Shown in pieces: positions 7,741 to 16,300 of a DNA stretch of 24,559 nucleotides; the stretch's first letter is position 1, and each line of letters opens with the position of its first letter. Source of the stretch: an uncultured Collinsella sp. (GTDB lineage Bacteria > Actinomycetota > Coriobacteriia > Coriobacteriales > Coriobacteriaceae); NCBI GenBank assembly GCA_902492755.1, contig CABUNB010000035.1, positions 1 to 24,559 on the forward strand. Reading direction: 5' to 3'. The translations under genes were made by a program, and so were the position numbers. Below the pieces are notes generated by a model. The model was given only the letters and a program-made list of their open reading frames with translations. It was not told the origin of the DNA and searched no databases.

Positions 7741-8631
7741 TTAATCCACGCGCTTGTCGCCCATAAAGAAGAGCGCCACCGTACCAGGTCCGGTGTGCGA
7801 ACCGATCAGAGCACCGATATTGTTGATCTCGATCTTATCTTTGAGCTGCGGAACCTGTTCCTCGATCAGTGCCGCAACGGCCTCGGCATCCCCGCGGCAC
7901 GCCGAATGGGATAAGATGCACTTACCCGAATAATCCGCACCGTCCTGCACGTGTGCCATCATGGTCTTAGCCATCTCGGAAATCGCGCGCTTCTTAGTGC
8001 GGATCTTCTCACGTGGCGACAGCCTGCCCTCGCAATCGACGGTCATAAGCGGGCAAATCTTGAGCGCCGTGCCGATGATCGCGCTCGCGGCCGAAATGCG
8101 ACCGCCGCGCAGGTAGCTCGACAGATCGGTCGAGAAGAACCAATGGTGAAGGTTGAGTTTATGCTCCTCAATCCAAGCGGCCGTCTCGTCGAGCGAAGCG
8201 CCGCTATCGCGAACGTCGGCGGCACATTCCGCCAGCAGGCCAAAGCCCGAAGACGCCGCCAACGAATCGATGACGCGCACCTTGCCGCCCTGGGGATAGC
8301 GATCCGCGAGCATCTGCGCCGCAACGCAGGCCGATCCATACGTGCCCGAAATGCCCGATGACAACGTCAGGTGCAGCACGTCTTTACCCTCGGCAACGAA
8401 CGGCTCCCAAAACTCCTCGTACTCACCCACGCTCACCTGAGACGTCTTGGGCATGGCGCCCGCGGCAATCTGGGCAAAAAAATCGTCCGGCGTAACCGAC
8501 TGATACAGATCGTCCGTATAGACAACATCGTCGATCTCGTAATGAAAACACACGACAGGGATATTGTGCGACGCAAAGAACTCACGGGTTCGGTCGGCGG
8601 CGGATTCACAGGTCAGGACAAAATCACTCAT
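7741..8631 (-). CDS. DegV family fatty-acid-binding protein
   Basis: DegV/FakB proteins bind a fatty acid in a buried pocket and present its carboxylate to the kinase FakA for phosphorylation, feeding exogenous fatty acids into phospholipid synthesis. The 296-residue length is normal. Two family blocks are clear: TSQVSVGEYEEFW at 63-75, and the lipid-headgroup loop LSSGISGTYGSA at 90-101. The C-terminal HTGPGTVALFFMG segment also fits the family. AAGGAG precedes ATG 8631 at good spacing. No fakA partner is in the window. It is divergent from fbp. Confidence 0.9.
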   Translation of the reverse strand: MSDFVLTCESAADRTREFFASHNIPVVCFHYEIDDVVYTDDLYQSVTPDDFFAQIAAGAMPKTSQVSVGEYEEFWEPFVAEGKDVLHLTLSSGISGTYGSACVAAQMLADRYPQGGKVRVIDSLAASSGFGLLAECAADVRDSGASLDETAAWIEEHKLNLHHWFFSTDLSSYLRGGRISAASAIIGTALKICPLMTVDCEGRLSPREKIRTKKRAISEMAKTMMAHVQDGADYSGKCILSHSACRGDAEAVAALIEEQVPQLKDKIEINNIGALIGSHTGPGTVALFFMGDKRVD

Positions 8632-8951
8632 ACGAGGCTCCTTACGTATTGCTACACAAATTATCGCACAGCTAGCCTATATACGATACAAATGTCCACT
8701 ATTTACCAATGCGAACCATTTGTATTGAATATCTTTATCATGAACATCCCCATCCCCGCCATGGGCCAACGTGGGCAAAATCACCCGCTTCGTCTCCACT
8801 CAACCACCATATCTACCTCAACTAAATCGATTTACCAAACCGTTCAGCCGACAATTCAGCCGCCGGCGCAAAATTGAAACAAAGCCGGCGCATACTGATA
8901 AACGCTTGACGCTGTTTTATCAGTTTTACCAACCATATCGGAAGGTGCTTC
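8632..8951. promoter_or_regulatory. Divergent degV-fbp intergenic region with dyad repeats
   Basis: These 320 bases are clearly more AT-rich than the flanking genes and hold no gene. Visible elements are: a 9-bp perfect inverted repeat, ATACAAATG at 8686-8694 and CATTTGTAT at 8717-8725; an 8-bp inverted repeat, CTGATAAA at 8895-8902 and TTTATCAG at 8916-8923, enclosing TTGACG at 8906-8911 (a -35 candidate for fbp); GCCGGCGCA directly repeated at 8862 and 8884; TTTACCAA at 8702, 8831 and 8925; and a GATAAT -10 candidate for degV on the minus strand (8660-8665). They look like operators around divergent promoters, but no regulator can be named. Confidence 0.45.
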
Positions 8952-10868
8952 ATGGTCGCATTCGATCGCAATCCGCAAGACTTTAAGTATCTGCGTCTGC
9001 TGTCGAGACAATTTCCCACCGAGCAATCCGCGTTTACCGAGATCATCAACCTCTCGGCCATCCTCAACCTGCCCAAAGGCACCGAGCATTTTATGAGCGA
9101 CGTGCACGGCGAGTACGAAGCCTTTATGCACATCCTCAACAACTGCTCGGGCGTCGTGCGCGAACATGTCGACGAGATCTTTGGCGGCACACTCACCTTT
9201 GACGAAAAGGGCGAGCTGTGCACGCTCATCTACTACCCGCGCGAGAAGATCGAGCTGGTCCGCAGCCAGCACGAGGACTCCCCCACCTGGTACAAGACAA
9301 TGCTCGACCGGCTCATTGTGGTTGCCCGCTCGCTTTCGAGCCGCTATACCCGCTCCAAGGTGCGCAAGGCCATCCCTCGCGATTACGCCTACATCATCGA
9401 CGAGTTGCTGCACACGCATCCAGATGAGAACAACTATCGTGTGCGCTATCACGAGCGCATCGTTGAGTCCATCCTAGAGACCGCCAGCGCCGACGACTTT
9501 ATCGAGTCGCTCGCCTCGCTCATCAAGCGCCTGGCCGTCGATCACTTGCACCTGGTGGGCGATATCTTCGACCGCGGCGGCGGTGCGGCCAAGATTATGG
9601 ACCGCCTGCTCACCTACCATTCGCTCGACATTCAGTGGGGCAACCACGATCTGCTGTGGATGGGCGCCGCTGCCGGCGAGCCCGCCTGCATTGCCACGGT
9701 GCTGCGCAACAACCTGCGCTACGACAACTACGAGATTCTCGAGAACGACTACGGCATCTCGCTGCGCGAGCTCGTCGCCTTTGCCGATGCCACCTACACC
9801 GCCGGTGAGTCCATCACCCCGCTGATCAAGGCCATCAACGTGTTGCTCTTTAAGCTCGAGGGCCAGATTATCCAGCGCCACCCCGAGTTCGACATGACCG
9901 ACCGCCTGCTGCTCGACAAGATCGACCACGACACCGGCACGGTCACGCTTGCCGACGGCAGTGTGTGGCCGCTCACGACCAACGATTTCCCCACCGTCGA
10001 TCCGGCGGACCCCTACATGCTCACGCCCCAGGAACAGCACATCATGGACAAGCTCGTGTCCGAGTTTGTCACCGCCGACCACCTGCATCGCCATATCGAT
10101 TTCCTCTACACCCATGGCTCGATGTACAAGGTCACCAACGGCAACCTACTGTTCCATGGCTGCGTGCCGCTCAACGAGGATGGTACCTTTAGCAGCATGA
10201 ACTGCCTGGGCACCTGGCACGCCGGCCGTGATTATCTCGATTTTTGCGACCGTATCGCCCGCCGCGCCTGGCGCGTGGGCGACCGTGACGCCCTCGACTG
10301 GATGTGGTACCTGTGGATCGGCTTTAACTCACCCGCGAGCGGTCGCCTGGTGCGCACCTTTGAGCGCGCCTATATCGCCGATAAGAGCACCTGGGTCGAG
10401 CCGATGGACCCGTACTTTACGCTTACCAAGTCGCCCTCGGTCTGCGACGACGTCATGCGCGAGTTCGGCGTTGCCCCCATGGCATGTTCGCCGACCGGCC
10501 ACATCATCAACGGCCACACACCCGTTAAAACCACCAAGGGCGAGCAGCCCATCCGCGCCGAGGGCAAGCTGCTGGTCATCGATGGCGGCTTCTGCCGCGC
10601 CTACCATCCCAAGACGGGCATCGCCGGCTACACGCTTATCTCGAGCTCGCGCGGATGTCGCCTTAAGTCGCACCAAGCTTTTACCACGGTTGCCGAGGCA
10701 CTTACCCGCAATGTAGACATCGAGAGCGAGACCAACCGCTTTGACGAGGCCGACCGCCGCCGCATGGTAAGCGACACCGATACGGGTGCCAAGATCCGCA
10801 GCCAGATTCAGGACCTACGCCAACTGCTCGATGCATATAGAAACGGTGCTATCGAGGAGCGCGCCTAG
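8952..10868 (+). CDS. fbp: Fructose-1,6-bisphosphatase, class III
   Basis: It hydrolyses fructose 1,6-bisphosphate to fructose 6-phosphate, the committed step of gluconeogenesis, in the cytoplasm. This is the class III type (FBPase_2) known from Firmicutes and some anaerobic Actinobacteria, unrelated to class I Fbp or GlpX. The 638-residue length is typical. The metallophosphatase motifs are in place: SDVHGE at 49-54, GDIFDRGG at 203-210, GNHD at 230-233, and later histidines in INGHTP. GGAAGGTG sits 5-10 bases upstream of ATG 8952. The promoter region is shared with degV and contains candidate operators. No other glycolytic gene is adjacent. Confidence 0.95.
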   Translation: MVAFDRNPQDFKYLRLLSRQFPTEQSAFTEIINLSAILNLPKGTEHFMSDVHGEYEAFMHILNNCSGVVREHVDEIFGGTLTFDEKGELCTLIYYPREKIELVRSQHEDSPTWYKTMLDRLIVVARSLSSRYTRSKVRKAIPRDYAYIIDELLHTHPDENNYRVRYHERIVESILETASADDFIESLASLIKRLAVDHLHLVGDIFDRGGGAAKIMDRLLTYHSLDIQWGNHDLLWMGAAAGEPACIATVLRNNLRYDNYEILENDYGISLRELVAFADATYTAGESITPLIKAINVLLFKLEGQIIQRHPEFDMTDRLLLDKIDHDTGTVTLADGSVWPLTTNDFPTVDPADPYMLTPQEQHIMDKLVSEFVTADHLHRHIDFLYTHGSMYKVTNGNLLFHGCVPLNEDGTFSSMNCLGTWHAGRDYLDFCDRIARRAWRVGDRDALDWMWYLWIGFNSPASGRLVRTFERAYIADKSTWVEPMDPYFTLTKSPSVCDDVMREFGVAPMACSPTGHIINGHTPVKTTKGEQPIRAEGKLLVIDGGFCRAYHPKTGIAGYTLISSSRGCRLKSHQAFTTVAEALTRNVDIESETNRFDEADRRRMVSDTDTGAKIRSQIQDLRQLLDAYRNGAIEERA

Positions 10869-10874
10869 CTCCAC

Positions 10875-10929
10875 CCGTGGGGATTGGCTAAACTTGCTGA
10901 GTTCGTCATCCCCACGGCGCTATGGCGCC
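10875..10929. other. Hairpins between fbp and gtrA-like gene 1
   Basis: CCGTGGGGAT at 10875-10884 is perfectly complementary to ATCCCCACGG at 10908-10917 (10 bp, 23-base loop). A second small stem, GGCGC/GCGCC with TATG loop, follows at 10916-10929. There is no T-tract. It could be a weak terminator or an RNA-processing or attenuation structure ahead of the gtrA-like gene. Confidence 0.4.
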
Positions 10930-10946
10930 ACCCTAAGGCAGGTACC

Positions 10947-11342
10947 ATGCAAAAGCTCCTTGCGCAGATCATGAAGTTTGGCGTCGTCGGCGTCGTCGCC
11001 ACGGTCATCGACTTTGGCATCATGAATCTGCTCCACTACGGCCTGGGCCTCAATATCCTGATCGCCAATACCAGCGGCTTTATCGTCTCGCTCATCTTTA
11101 ACTACGTCGCGAGCATGAAGTACGTGTTTGCGCACAAGGAGGGCATGAGTCGCCGCCGCGAGTTCATCATCTTTGTCGTGCTGTCCGTGATCGGTTTGGC
11201 TCTCAACGACGGTATCGTGCTGGCGCTCAACGCCGGCCTGGGGCTCGAGGCCAATATCGCCAAGATTTGCGCCACCGCGCTGGTCATGGTCTACAACTTT
11301 GTGACCCGAAAGATCTTCCTGGAGGGCGAGGAGACCAAATAG
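10947..11342 (+). CDS. GtrA family membrane protein, copy 1
   Basis: GtrA-like proteins are small four-helix membrane proteins thought to move polyprenyl-phosphate-linked sugars across the membrane for decoration of cell-surface polymers. The 131-residue protein shows four hydrophobic segments (about 8-30, 36-58, 72-92, 98-118). Family motifs are KFGVVGVVATVIDFG at the start, NYVASMKYVF in the middle and a C-terminal NFVTRKIFLEG. I use ATG 10947, preceded by AAGGCAGG; a TTG 63 bases upstream would add a non-homologous extension lying in a hairpin. A second family member follows 219 bp downstream. No glycosyltransferase is next to it. Confidence 0.88.
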   Translation: MQKLLAQIMKFGVVGVVATVIDFGIMNLLHYGLGLNILIANTSGFIVSLIFNYVASMKYVFAHKEGMSRRREFIIFVVLSVIGLALNDGIVLALNAGLGLEANIAKICATALVMVYNFVTRKIFLEGEETK

Positions 11343-11363
11343 CTCGGCCTCCTCGTTGCACTA

Positions 11364-11420
11364 CGGGGCCCACGAACGACGCGCGTCGAGCGCTGCGTTG
11401 TCCGTGGGCCCCGCTCGTTT
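11364..11420 (+). terminator. Hairpin terminator after gtrA-like gene 1
   Basis: CGGGGCCCACG at 11364-11374 is perfectly complementary to CGTGGGCCCCG at 11403-11413, with partial pairing continuing inward. It is followed by CTCGTTT. The T-run is short, so efficiency is uncertain. Confidence 0.55.
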
Positions 11421-11455
11421 ACGGTAAGATTTGCAACGTTTGCGGATTACCTCTT

Positions 11456-11479
11456 GAATATTTGGCGAGTTCGTATAGT
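11456..11479 (+). promoter_or_regulatory. Possible promoter of gtrA-like gene 2
   Basis: TATAGT at 11474-11479 is one base off the -10 consensus and lies in an AT-richer stretch after the preceding terminator. The -35 is poor. It would give a leader of about 75 bases before the GTG at 11562. Confidence 0.3.
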
Positions 11480-11561
11480 TCTTGGCAAAGCCCTTACGTT
11501 TCCCTTGCAAAAGCTCTAAAGTATCCTCTGCTCGATTCGTCAACGCATTGGATGTGATTAC

Positions 11562-11969
11562 GTGCGCAAGGCACTGGCACAACCTCATACTAAGCAATTC
11601 CTCAAGTTCGCTGTCGTGGGTCTTATCTCCTTTGGCATCGACTGGGGCATGCTCATTGCGCTCGTCGAGCTGTTCCATCTCGACTTTCTGATGAGCACCA
11701 CGATCTCGTTTATCACGTCCGTCGTGGTCAACTACTGGCTCAGCATGAAGTACGTGTTCGACCATCGCGAGGGCATGAGCCGCAAGCGCGAGTTCACGAT
11801 CTTCACCATCCTGTCGGTGATTGGTTTGGGCCTCAACGACCTGTACATGTTTGTGGGCGTCACGTTTTTGAGCATCGGCTACCAGGCCATGAAGGCCATC
11901 GCCACGTTCCTGGTCACCTGGTACAACTACTTTAGCCGCCGCTTCTTCCTCGAGGGCGCACGGTCGTAG
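11562..11969 (+). CDS. GtrA family membrane protein, copy 2
   Basis: This 135-residue, four-helix membrane protein is clearly homologous to the gene at 10947. Shared blocks include KF-VVG near the N-terminus, SMKYVF, H-EGMSR-REF, LSVIGL-LND and the C-terminal R-FFLEG-type ending. The likely role is the same: translocation of a polyprenyl-linked sugar for cell-envelope glycans. It starts with GTG, preceded by a weak GGATGTGA. Between the copies lie a terminator and a possible promoter, so they may be transcribed separately. The degree of divergence suggests an old duplication with separate partners. Confidence 0.87.
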   Translation: MRKALAQPHTKQFLKFAVVGLISFGIDWGMLIALVELFHLDFLMSTTISFITSVVVNYWLSMKYVFDHREGMSRKREFTIFTILSVIGLGLNDLYMFVGVTFLSIGYQAMKAIATFLVTWYNYFSRRFFLEGARS

Positions 11970-11996
11970 ACGGCCCAACATAATCTCGCTTCGCAG

Positions 11997-12029
11997 CCGG
12001 TTGGAATTCACGTTCCAACCGGTTTTTTT
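11997..12029 (+). terminator. Intrinsic terminator after gtrA-like gene 2
   Basis: CCGGTTGGAA at 11997-12006 pairs perfectly with TTCCAACCGG at 12013-12022 and is followed by seven Ts. This is a textbook intrinsic terminator, 27 bp after the stop codon. Confidence 0.93.
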
Positions 12030-12081
12030 GTTTACGGAGTTTGCCGAGGAAGGCGTACGAGGCGGGCTACAACGTCGGAAT

Positions 12082-12432
12082 GGGACGCAGTTTCCCTAGG
12101 GGCGCCCCGCGGAAACTGCGTCCCGGATTCAGTCAGCAGAACGGGACGCAGTTTCCAGATGAGCCCCATGCGGAAAATCCATCCCGGAATGAGCCCTCAG
12201 AGCGGGACACGCTTTCCGAAACCCGCCTCATCGGGAAACTGTATCCCGGTCTGAGCCGGGATTCCGGGACGTAGTTTCCCGCGGATGCCGAAACGGAAAG
12301 CGCATCCCGTAATTGATATCCAGAACGAGATGCGCTTTCCTAATGGATGCTGATGCGGAAACCGTGTCCCGGAATTTGCCTTCGGAGTGGGATGCAATTT
12401 CCGGTTGAGCCTCGATTGGGAAACGGCGTCCC
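12082..12432. repeat. Array of twelve 14-base sites in alternating orientation
   Basis: Six sites of form GGGA-N5-TTTCC start at 12082, 12143, 12204, 12266, 12327 and 12389. Six in the opposite orientation (GGAAA-N5-TCCC) start at 12111, 12172, 12234, 12295, 12357 and 12419. The unit length is 61-62 bases. The gap within a pair is 15-16 bases and the gap between pairs is always 18 bases. One forward site reads GAGA instead of GGGA (12327). The outer bases are nearly fixed, while the central five bases and the spacers vary. Pair 1 is perfectly complementary. The array lies between the terminators of two convergent genes. No family is recognised. Confidence 0.9.
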
Positions 12433-12442
12433 ATTCGCATGA

Positions 12443-12480
12443 AAACGGGCGGCTCGGATGTTAGTCCGAACCGCCCGTTT
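12443..12480. terminator. Bidirectional hairpin terminator
   Basis: A 16-bp stem (12443-12458 with 12465-12480; arms begin AAACGGGCGG and end CCGCCCGTTT) has one mismatch and a 6-base loop. On the minus strand it ends in GTTTTC, 20 bp beyond the stop codon of the small DUF4430 gene, so it should end the B12-associated operon. Confidence 0.85.
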
Positions 12481-12500
12481 GGCGTGTTATGTCGAGGCCT

Positions 12501-13376
12501 CTAGCCTGTAACGTAATACCAGACTACGTTGTCGCCGTTTTTGAGAACGTAGTTGCTGCAGGCCGTATTGGGCGTTACGCCGTTGACGGAGTACATCCAG
12601 CCGCTCGTGCCGCCGTGCTCCTTCTCGGCCAAACCGCCAATGGCGGCGACATACGTGCCGTACGACGAGCCGTGCGCATTGACGGAAAGCCCCAGCGCAC
12701 ACAGGGCGTCATAGACCGTGGCGCCCTCGTTGAAGGTGAACGTACCGCCAGAAGACACAGGATTGCCTACGGCACTCGATGTGACCGAGACCGTCACCGT
12801 GACGTAGCCAGGCTGCTGCGAGCCGCCCTGGCTGTCCGCAGAGGCGCCACCGCCGGTCGTCGATCCCCCGCCCGAAGATGAGCCGTCAGAAGCGCTCAAT
12901 CCGCCAGTGGACTCAGAATTCTGCGAACCCGATTTATCCCCGGACTTCTTGCCGCCCTTGCCTTCGGACTTCTTCTCCTTCGAATCCTTGTCCGAAGACT
13001 CGGAATCGTCCTTGGAGTCGGATTCGTCCGAATCCTTGGACTCAGAGCTCGCATCATCCGAAGATTTTGAGCCCTTGACTCCAGTCTTACCCAAAGCGGT
13101 AGTCGAGCCGGAAACCGACGCATCCTTGGTGACGACGCTCTCCCCCGTCACGGTCTCGACAATCCAATCGATGGACCAGGCACCGCTGACGGAAGGGTGA
13201 ACAAAGCCCAGCGAGACGACAATCAGCGCAATGCAGACGGCCGTCAGAGCGCCAAGCAGCACCTTACGCCGAGGGGCGGACACCGCCGAAGCGGCGCCCT
13301 TTTGCTTGGCATCGTCGAACTGAATGAACGATGAGTCGGGCTGCTTGGACTCGGCGTCCTGAGGCTTATTAGACAC
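12501..13376 (-). CDS. Membrane-anchored DUF4430 (transcobalamin-like) protein
   Basis: The 291-residue protein has a cytoplasmic tail (1-37), one transmembrane helix (about 39-59) and a long disordered linker rich in Ser, Asp, Lys and Gly (about 97-188). A C-terminal DUF4430 domain follows (about 190-291), with the diagnostic GWMYSVNG at 259-266 and NYVLKNGDNVVWYY at 275-288. DUF4430 is the bacterial relative of the C-terminal beta domain of transcobalamin and intrinsic factor. Cys226 and Cys273 could pair. I infer display outside the membrane to bind a corrinoid or to relay it from the giant protein upstream. I chose GTG 13376 because AGGTG, overlapping the upstream stop codon, is correctly spaced; GTG 13385 abuts that stop. 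The 9-bp gap implies translational coupling. Confidence 0.85.
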   Translation of the reverse strand: MSNKPQDAESKQPDSSFIQFDDAKQKGAASAVSAPRRKVLLGALTAVCIALIVVSLGFVHPSVSGAWSIDWIVETVTGESVVTKDASVSGSTTALGKTGVKGSKSSDDASSESKDSDESDSKDDSESSDKDSKEKKSEGKGGKKSGDKSGSQNSESTGGLSASDGSSSGGGSTTGGGASADSQGGSQQPGYVTVTVSVTSSAVGNPVSSGGTFTFNEGATVYDALCALGLSVNAHGSSYGTYVAAIGGLAEKEHGGTSGWMYSVNGVTPNTACSNYVLKNGDNVVWYYVTG

Positions 13377-13385
13377 AGCCCTCAC

Positions 13386-16300
13386 CTACCGACGCTTGGT
13401 AAACACGAACACACCGATGACGGCGAGACCGATCACGCCGGCCGCCACGCCAACAATGGCGAGCGGGTTGAAGCCAGACTCCTGTGCCGGAGCAGCAGCG
13501 GACTTCTTAGCAGCGGTCGTAGCAGACGAGCCCGTATCGGACTTGTCATCCTTCTTGCCGGACTTATCGGAATCCTTCTTGGAATCCTTATCGTCCTTGG
13601 TCTCGGTCGTGGTGGTCGTGGAGACTGGCTTCTGACCCGGCGAGACAGCACCGCCGGACTGCTGCCCGTTCGTACCGTTACCAGAACCGGAGCCGCCATT
13701 GCCGCCAGAACCGCCGTTGTTGTCAGCGGCCTTCTTGATCCACTTGGCATACAGCGTCATATCAGCCGTCACCGCAACGCTAAAGTCATATGCCTTTGTG
13801 CAAGCTTCATCGGTGTACCAACCAGCGAAGGTATAGCCCTCGCGCGTCGGATCGGCAGGCCTGGCGACAGTCGAGCCCGAAGCGGGGGTCTGACCATTGA
13901 CCGACGAGCCGCCCTGAGCATCAAACTTGACACGATGTGCCTGAGATTTCACACAGAAGAGATGACCCGAATCGTTGGTGTAATACAGATTGCCGAACTG
14001 ATCGCAGACAACCGAAGCCATGCAATAGTTGGCATATCCAGAACCGGGAACGAATACCTCGGTTGCCTCGGCATCGCCCAGCTTGTACATGTACACGCCA
14101 CCGCCACTAGTGTAATTAGGCCAATTGCCCTTGGCGCCGTTCAGGGTGAAGTATACGTACGTCTCACCATCACGCGTTGAGACAAGCGGTGTGCCCTTGG
14201 ACTCAAAGCCAAGCTCTTCGCCGTCGGCTTTCGCAATCTGTTTCACGCTCATATTGGAAAGATCAATGATTGAAAGCAGGCCCTTGCCTTTCCAACCGCT
14301 CGCGGTCGCACCGCCAATAAAGGCGTAATTTCCGCTGAAAACAGGCGTCGAAGTCGAATAGGCGGCAAACTGAACTGCCGAGTCCTCAGTAACGGAACCA
14401 TCCGAACCAATGGCCAGCCTGTGCAACGTGCCATCGTCGCGTGTAACGGCATATATATAGCCGTCATGAACGGTGAGCGACGAGCGAATATTTCCGCCAG
14501 ACAGCTTAATCGAGCCAACAAGCTTTGACAGATCGGCGGAATACACGCGCACCTGGCCGAAATCTCCGCCGACAACGTAGTAGCCATTGACCATCAGGCC
14601 GCCAGACCAGTAGTAACCTCCGTCAGTGACGGAGGCGCTACCGGCGATGGCGCCCGTGCGAATATTGATGCGCCTGACCGTACCGTTTTGCACGTCATTG
14701 CCAGACCAATAATCAAGGGTGTTGATATAGACGTAGTCACCGTCAACGGTCAACGAAGACAGGTTCTGCTTCGTAAACGCATCGGAATACCAAAGCGTCT
14801 CAAACGTTTTCGCCGAAACAGCCTGCAGATAGCCGCCGGAAAGCGGAATCAAAATAATGCCTTGCGCAACAACAGGACGGCACGTGCTATCCATGGAAGA
14901 GCCGAGCTCAAGCGATCGCACAACGGAACCCGTCTCGGAATCGATCTCGTTGAGAACAGCGTTCCACGTCTTTCCGTTCCACACCGAGGCGCCCGTAACA
15001 AGGTACACCTTTCCATTCGCGACAATGGGGTCAGACGCAGAGACGTTTGCGCCCGCCTTCTGCTGCTCTTCGGTCAGAAGATTAAGTGCCCATGAGGGCA
15101 TATCGGTCTTTGTCGTAGGCGTAAGGGCATCCGTTGCAGATCCCGAGCCACCGTTCGCAAAGCCATTCCATGCCGCGTTGACCTCGGGATGCTCAGTCCC
15201 GGGATTGGTGGCAGGCGCCGACGAAGGCTTCTGCGTGCCGTCACCCTTAACATAACGGAACTCGACACAATCGCCGTTCTTAAGGCAATAGCTCGAGGCG
15301 CCGAAGTTCGCAAACCCATTGTTTACGTAAAACGACCAGAAGCTGTACGGCGCGGCTTTCGTCGTGCCCAGCACGCGGCCGTCGGGCATCGTCGCACTCG
15401 TAAGACCCAAGGCGTTTGCCTCAAGATTCGTGCAGCCAGCAGAAACCATGAGCTGCTCGAGCACCGACTCGGCCGTCGTGTCTTCGTCGGCGGGAAGCGT
15501 AAGCTCGGTTAAGGGCGCCACCGTTTGCTCGGTGTAGTTGCCGTCGGCATCACTTGCGGAAACGCCCGTGACCTTGGCAGTCACCGTAATGGTCTTGCCC
15601 TCGTTCGGGTTGTCGAGCCCCGTCGTTCCCTTGACGTTTACCGTCGCAGAAACATCCAAGCCGGCAAGCACCTCGTAGTCCGAATTGTCGGGATAGCGCT
15701 CGGCATAACGGGCAAAACGCTCACTCTTCAGACGGCCGCTAATCGTGACTTTCGTGTTGTATTCGGGTTGAGTGAAGACAAGGTTCTCATGTGCGATAAC
15801 CCTCGGTTTGCTCGACTTGAGCAAACGATAGGTGTTCTCCGTGCCGCCGGGGAGCTCGCTGAACACGAAGCCGTAGTGGCCTGCAGCCTCTTTGGTGGTG
15901 TAGCACCAATTAACAGAAGACCCTGGACCGGACCCTTGACCATACACCTTCAGCGGTGCATGGAGGTTTCCCGTCACATCGGAGACATTCTGCCCATCAA
16001 GAATACCCAGGTAGAACGAAGACTTCGCAAGGCCGAGGTAGAACAGCTCGGCATCGAGCTCGTTCTGGTCCTGCGGGGCAATCGCAAAGTCGAGGGTCTT
16101 GCTTGCCGTGACCTCGGCGTTCGACTTATCGGTCACCGTAAGGGTAATCTTGGTCTTCGCCGCCTCGGTGCCAGGCAGCGGCTGATAGACCGTGCCCTTG
16201 TAACCGTTGAACGTAATGTCATCGGTGCTGGCAGAGTACTTGACCTCGTAATACTTGCCGTCGATATTGAGCGTGCTCGTGCGCGGCATCTGCAGGTCGG

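Noticed and set aside
12082..12432. CRISPR array
   Set aside because: The repeats are only 14 bases, alternate in orientation, have variable centres and 15-18-base spacers, and no cas gene is present.
12041..12440. Short open frames of 66-77 residues in the palindromic array
   Set aside because: The 61-62-base period is not a multiple of three, so the frame shifts at each unit; there is no ribosome binding site and the translations show only arginine/proline-rich noise.
13386..13500. Sortase (LPxTG) anchor on the giant protein
   Set aside because: The C-terminus has a membrane helix and a TKRR tail but no LPxTG-like motif before it, so simple membrane anchoring is more likely.
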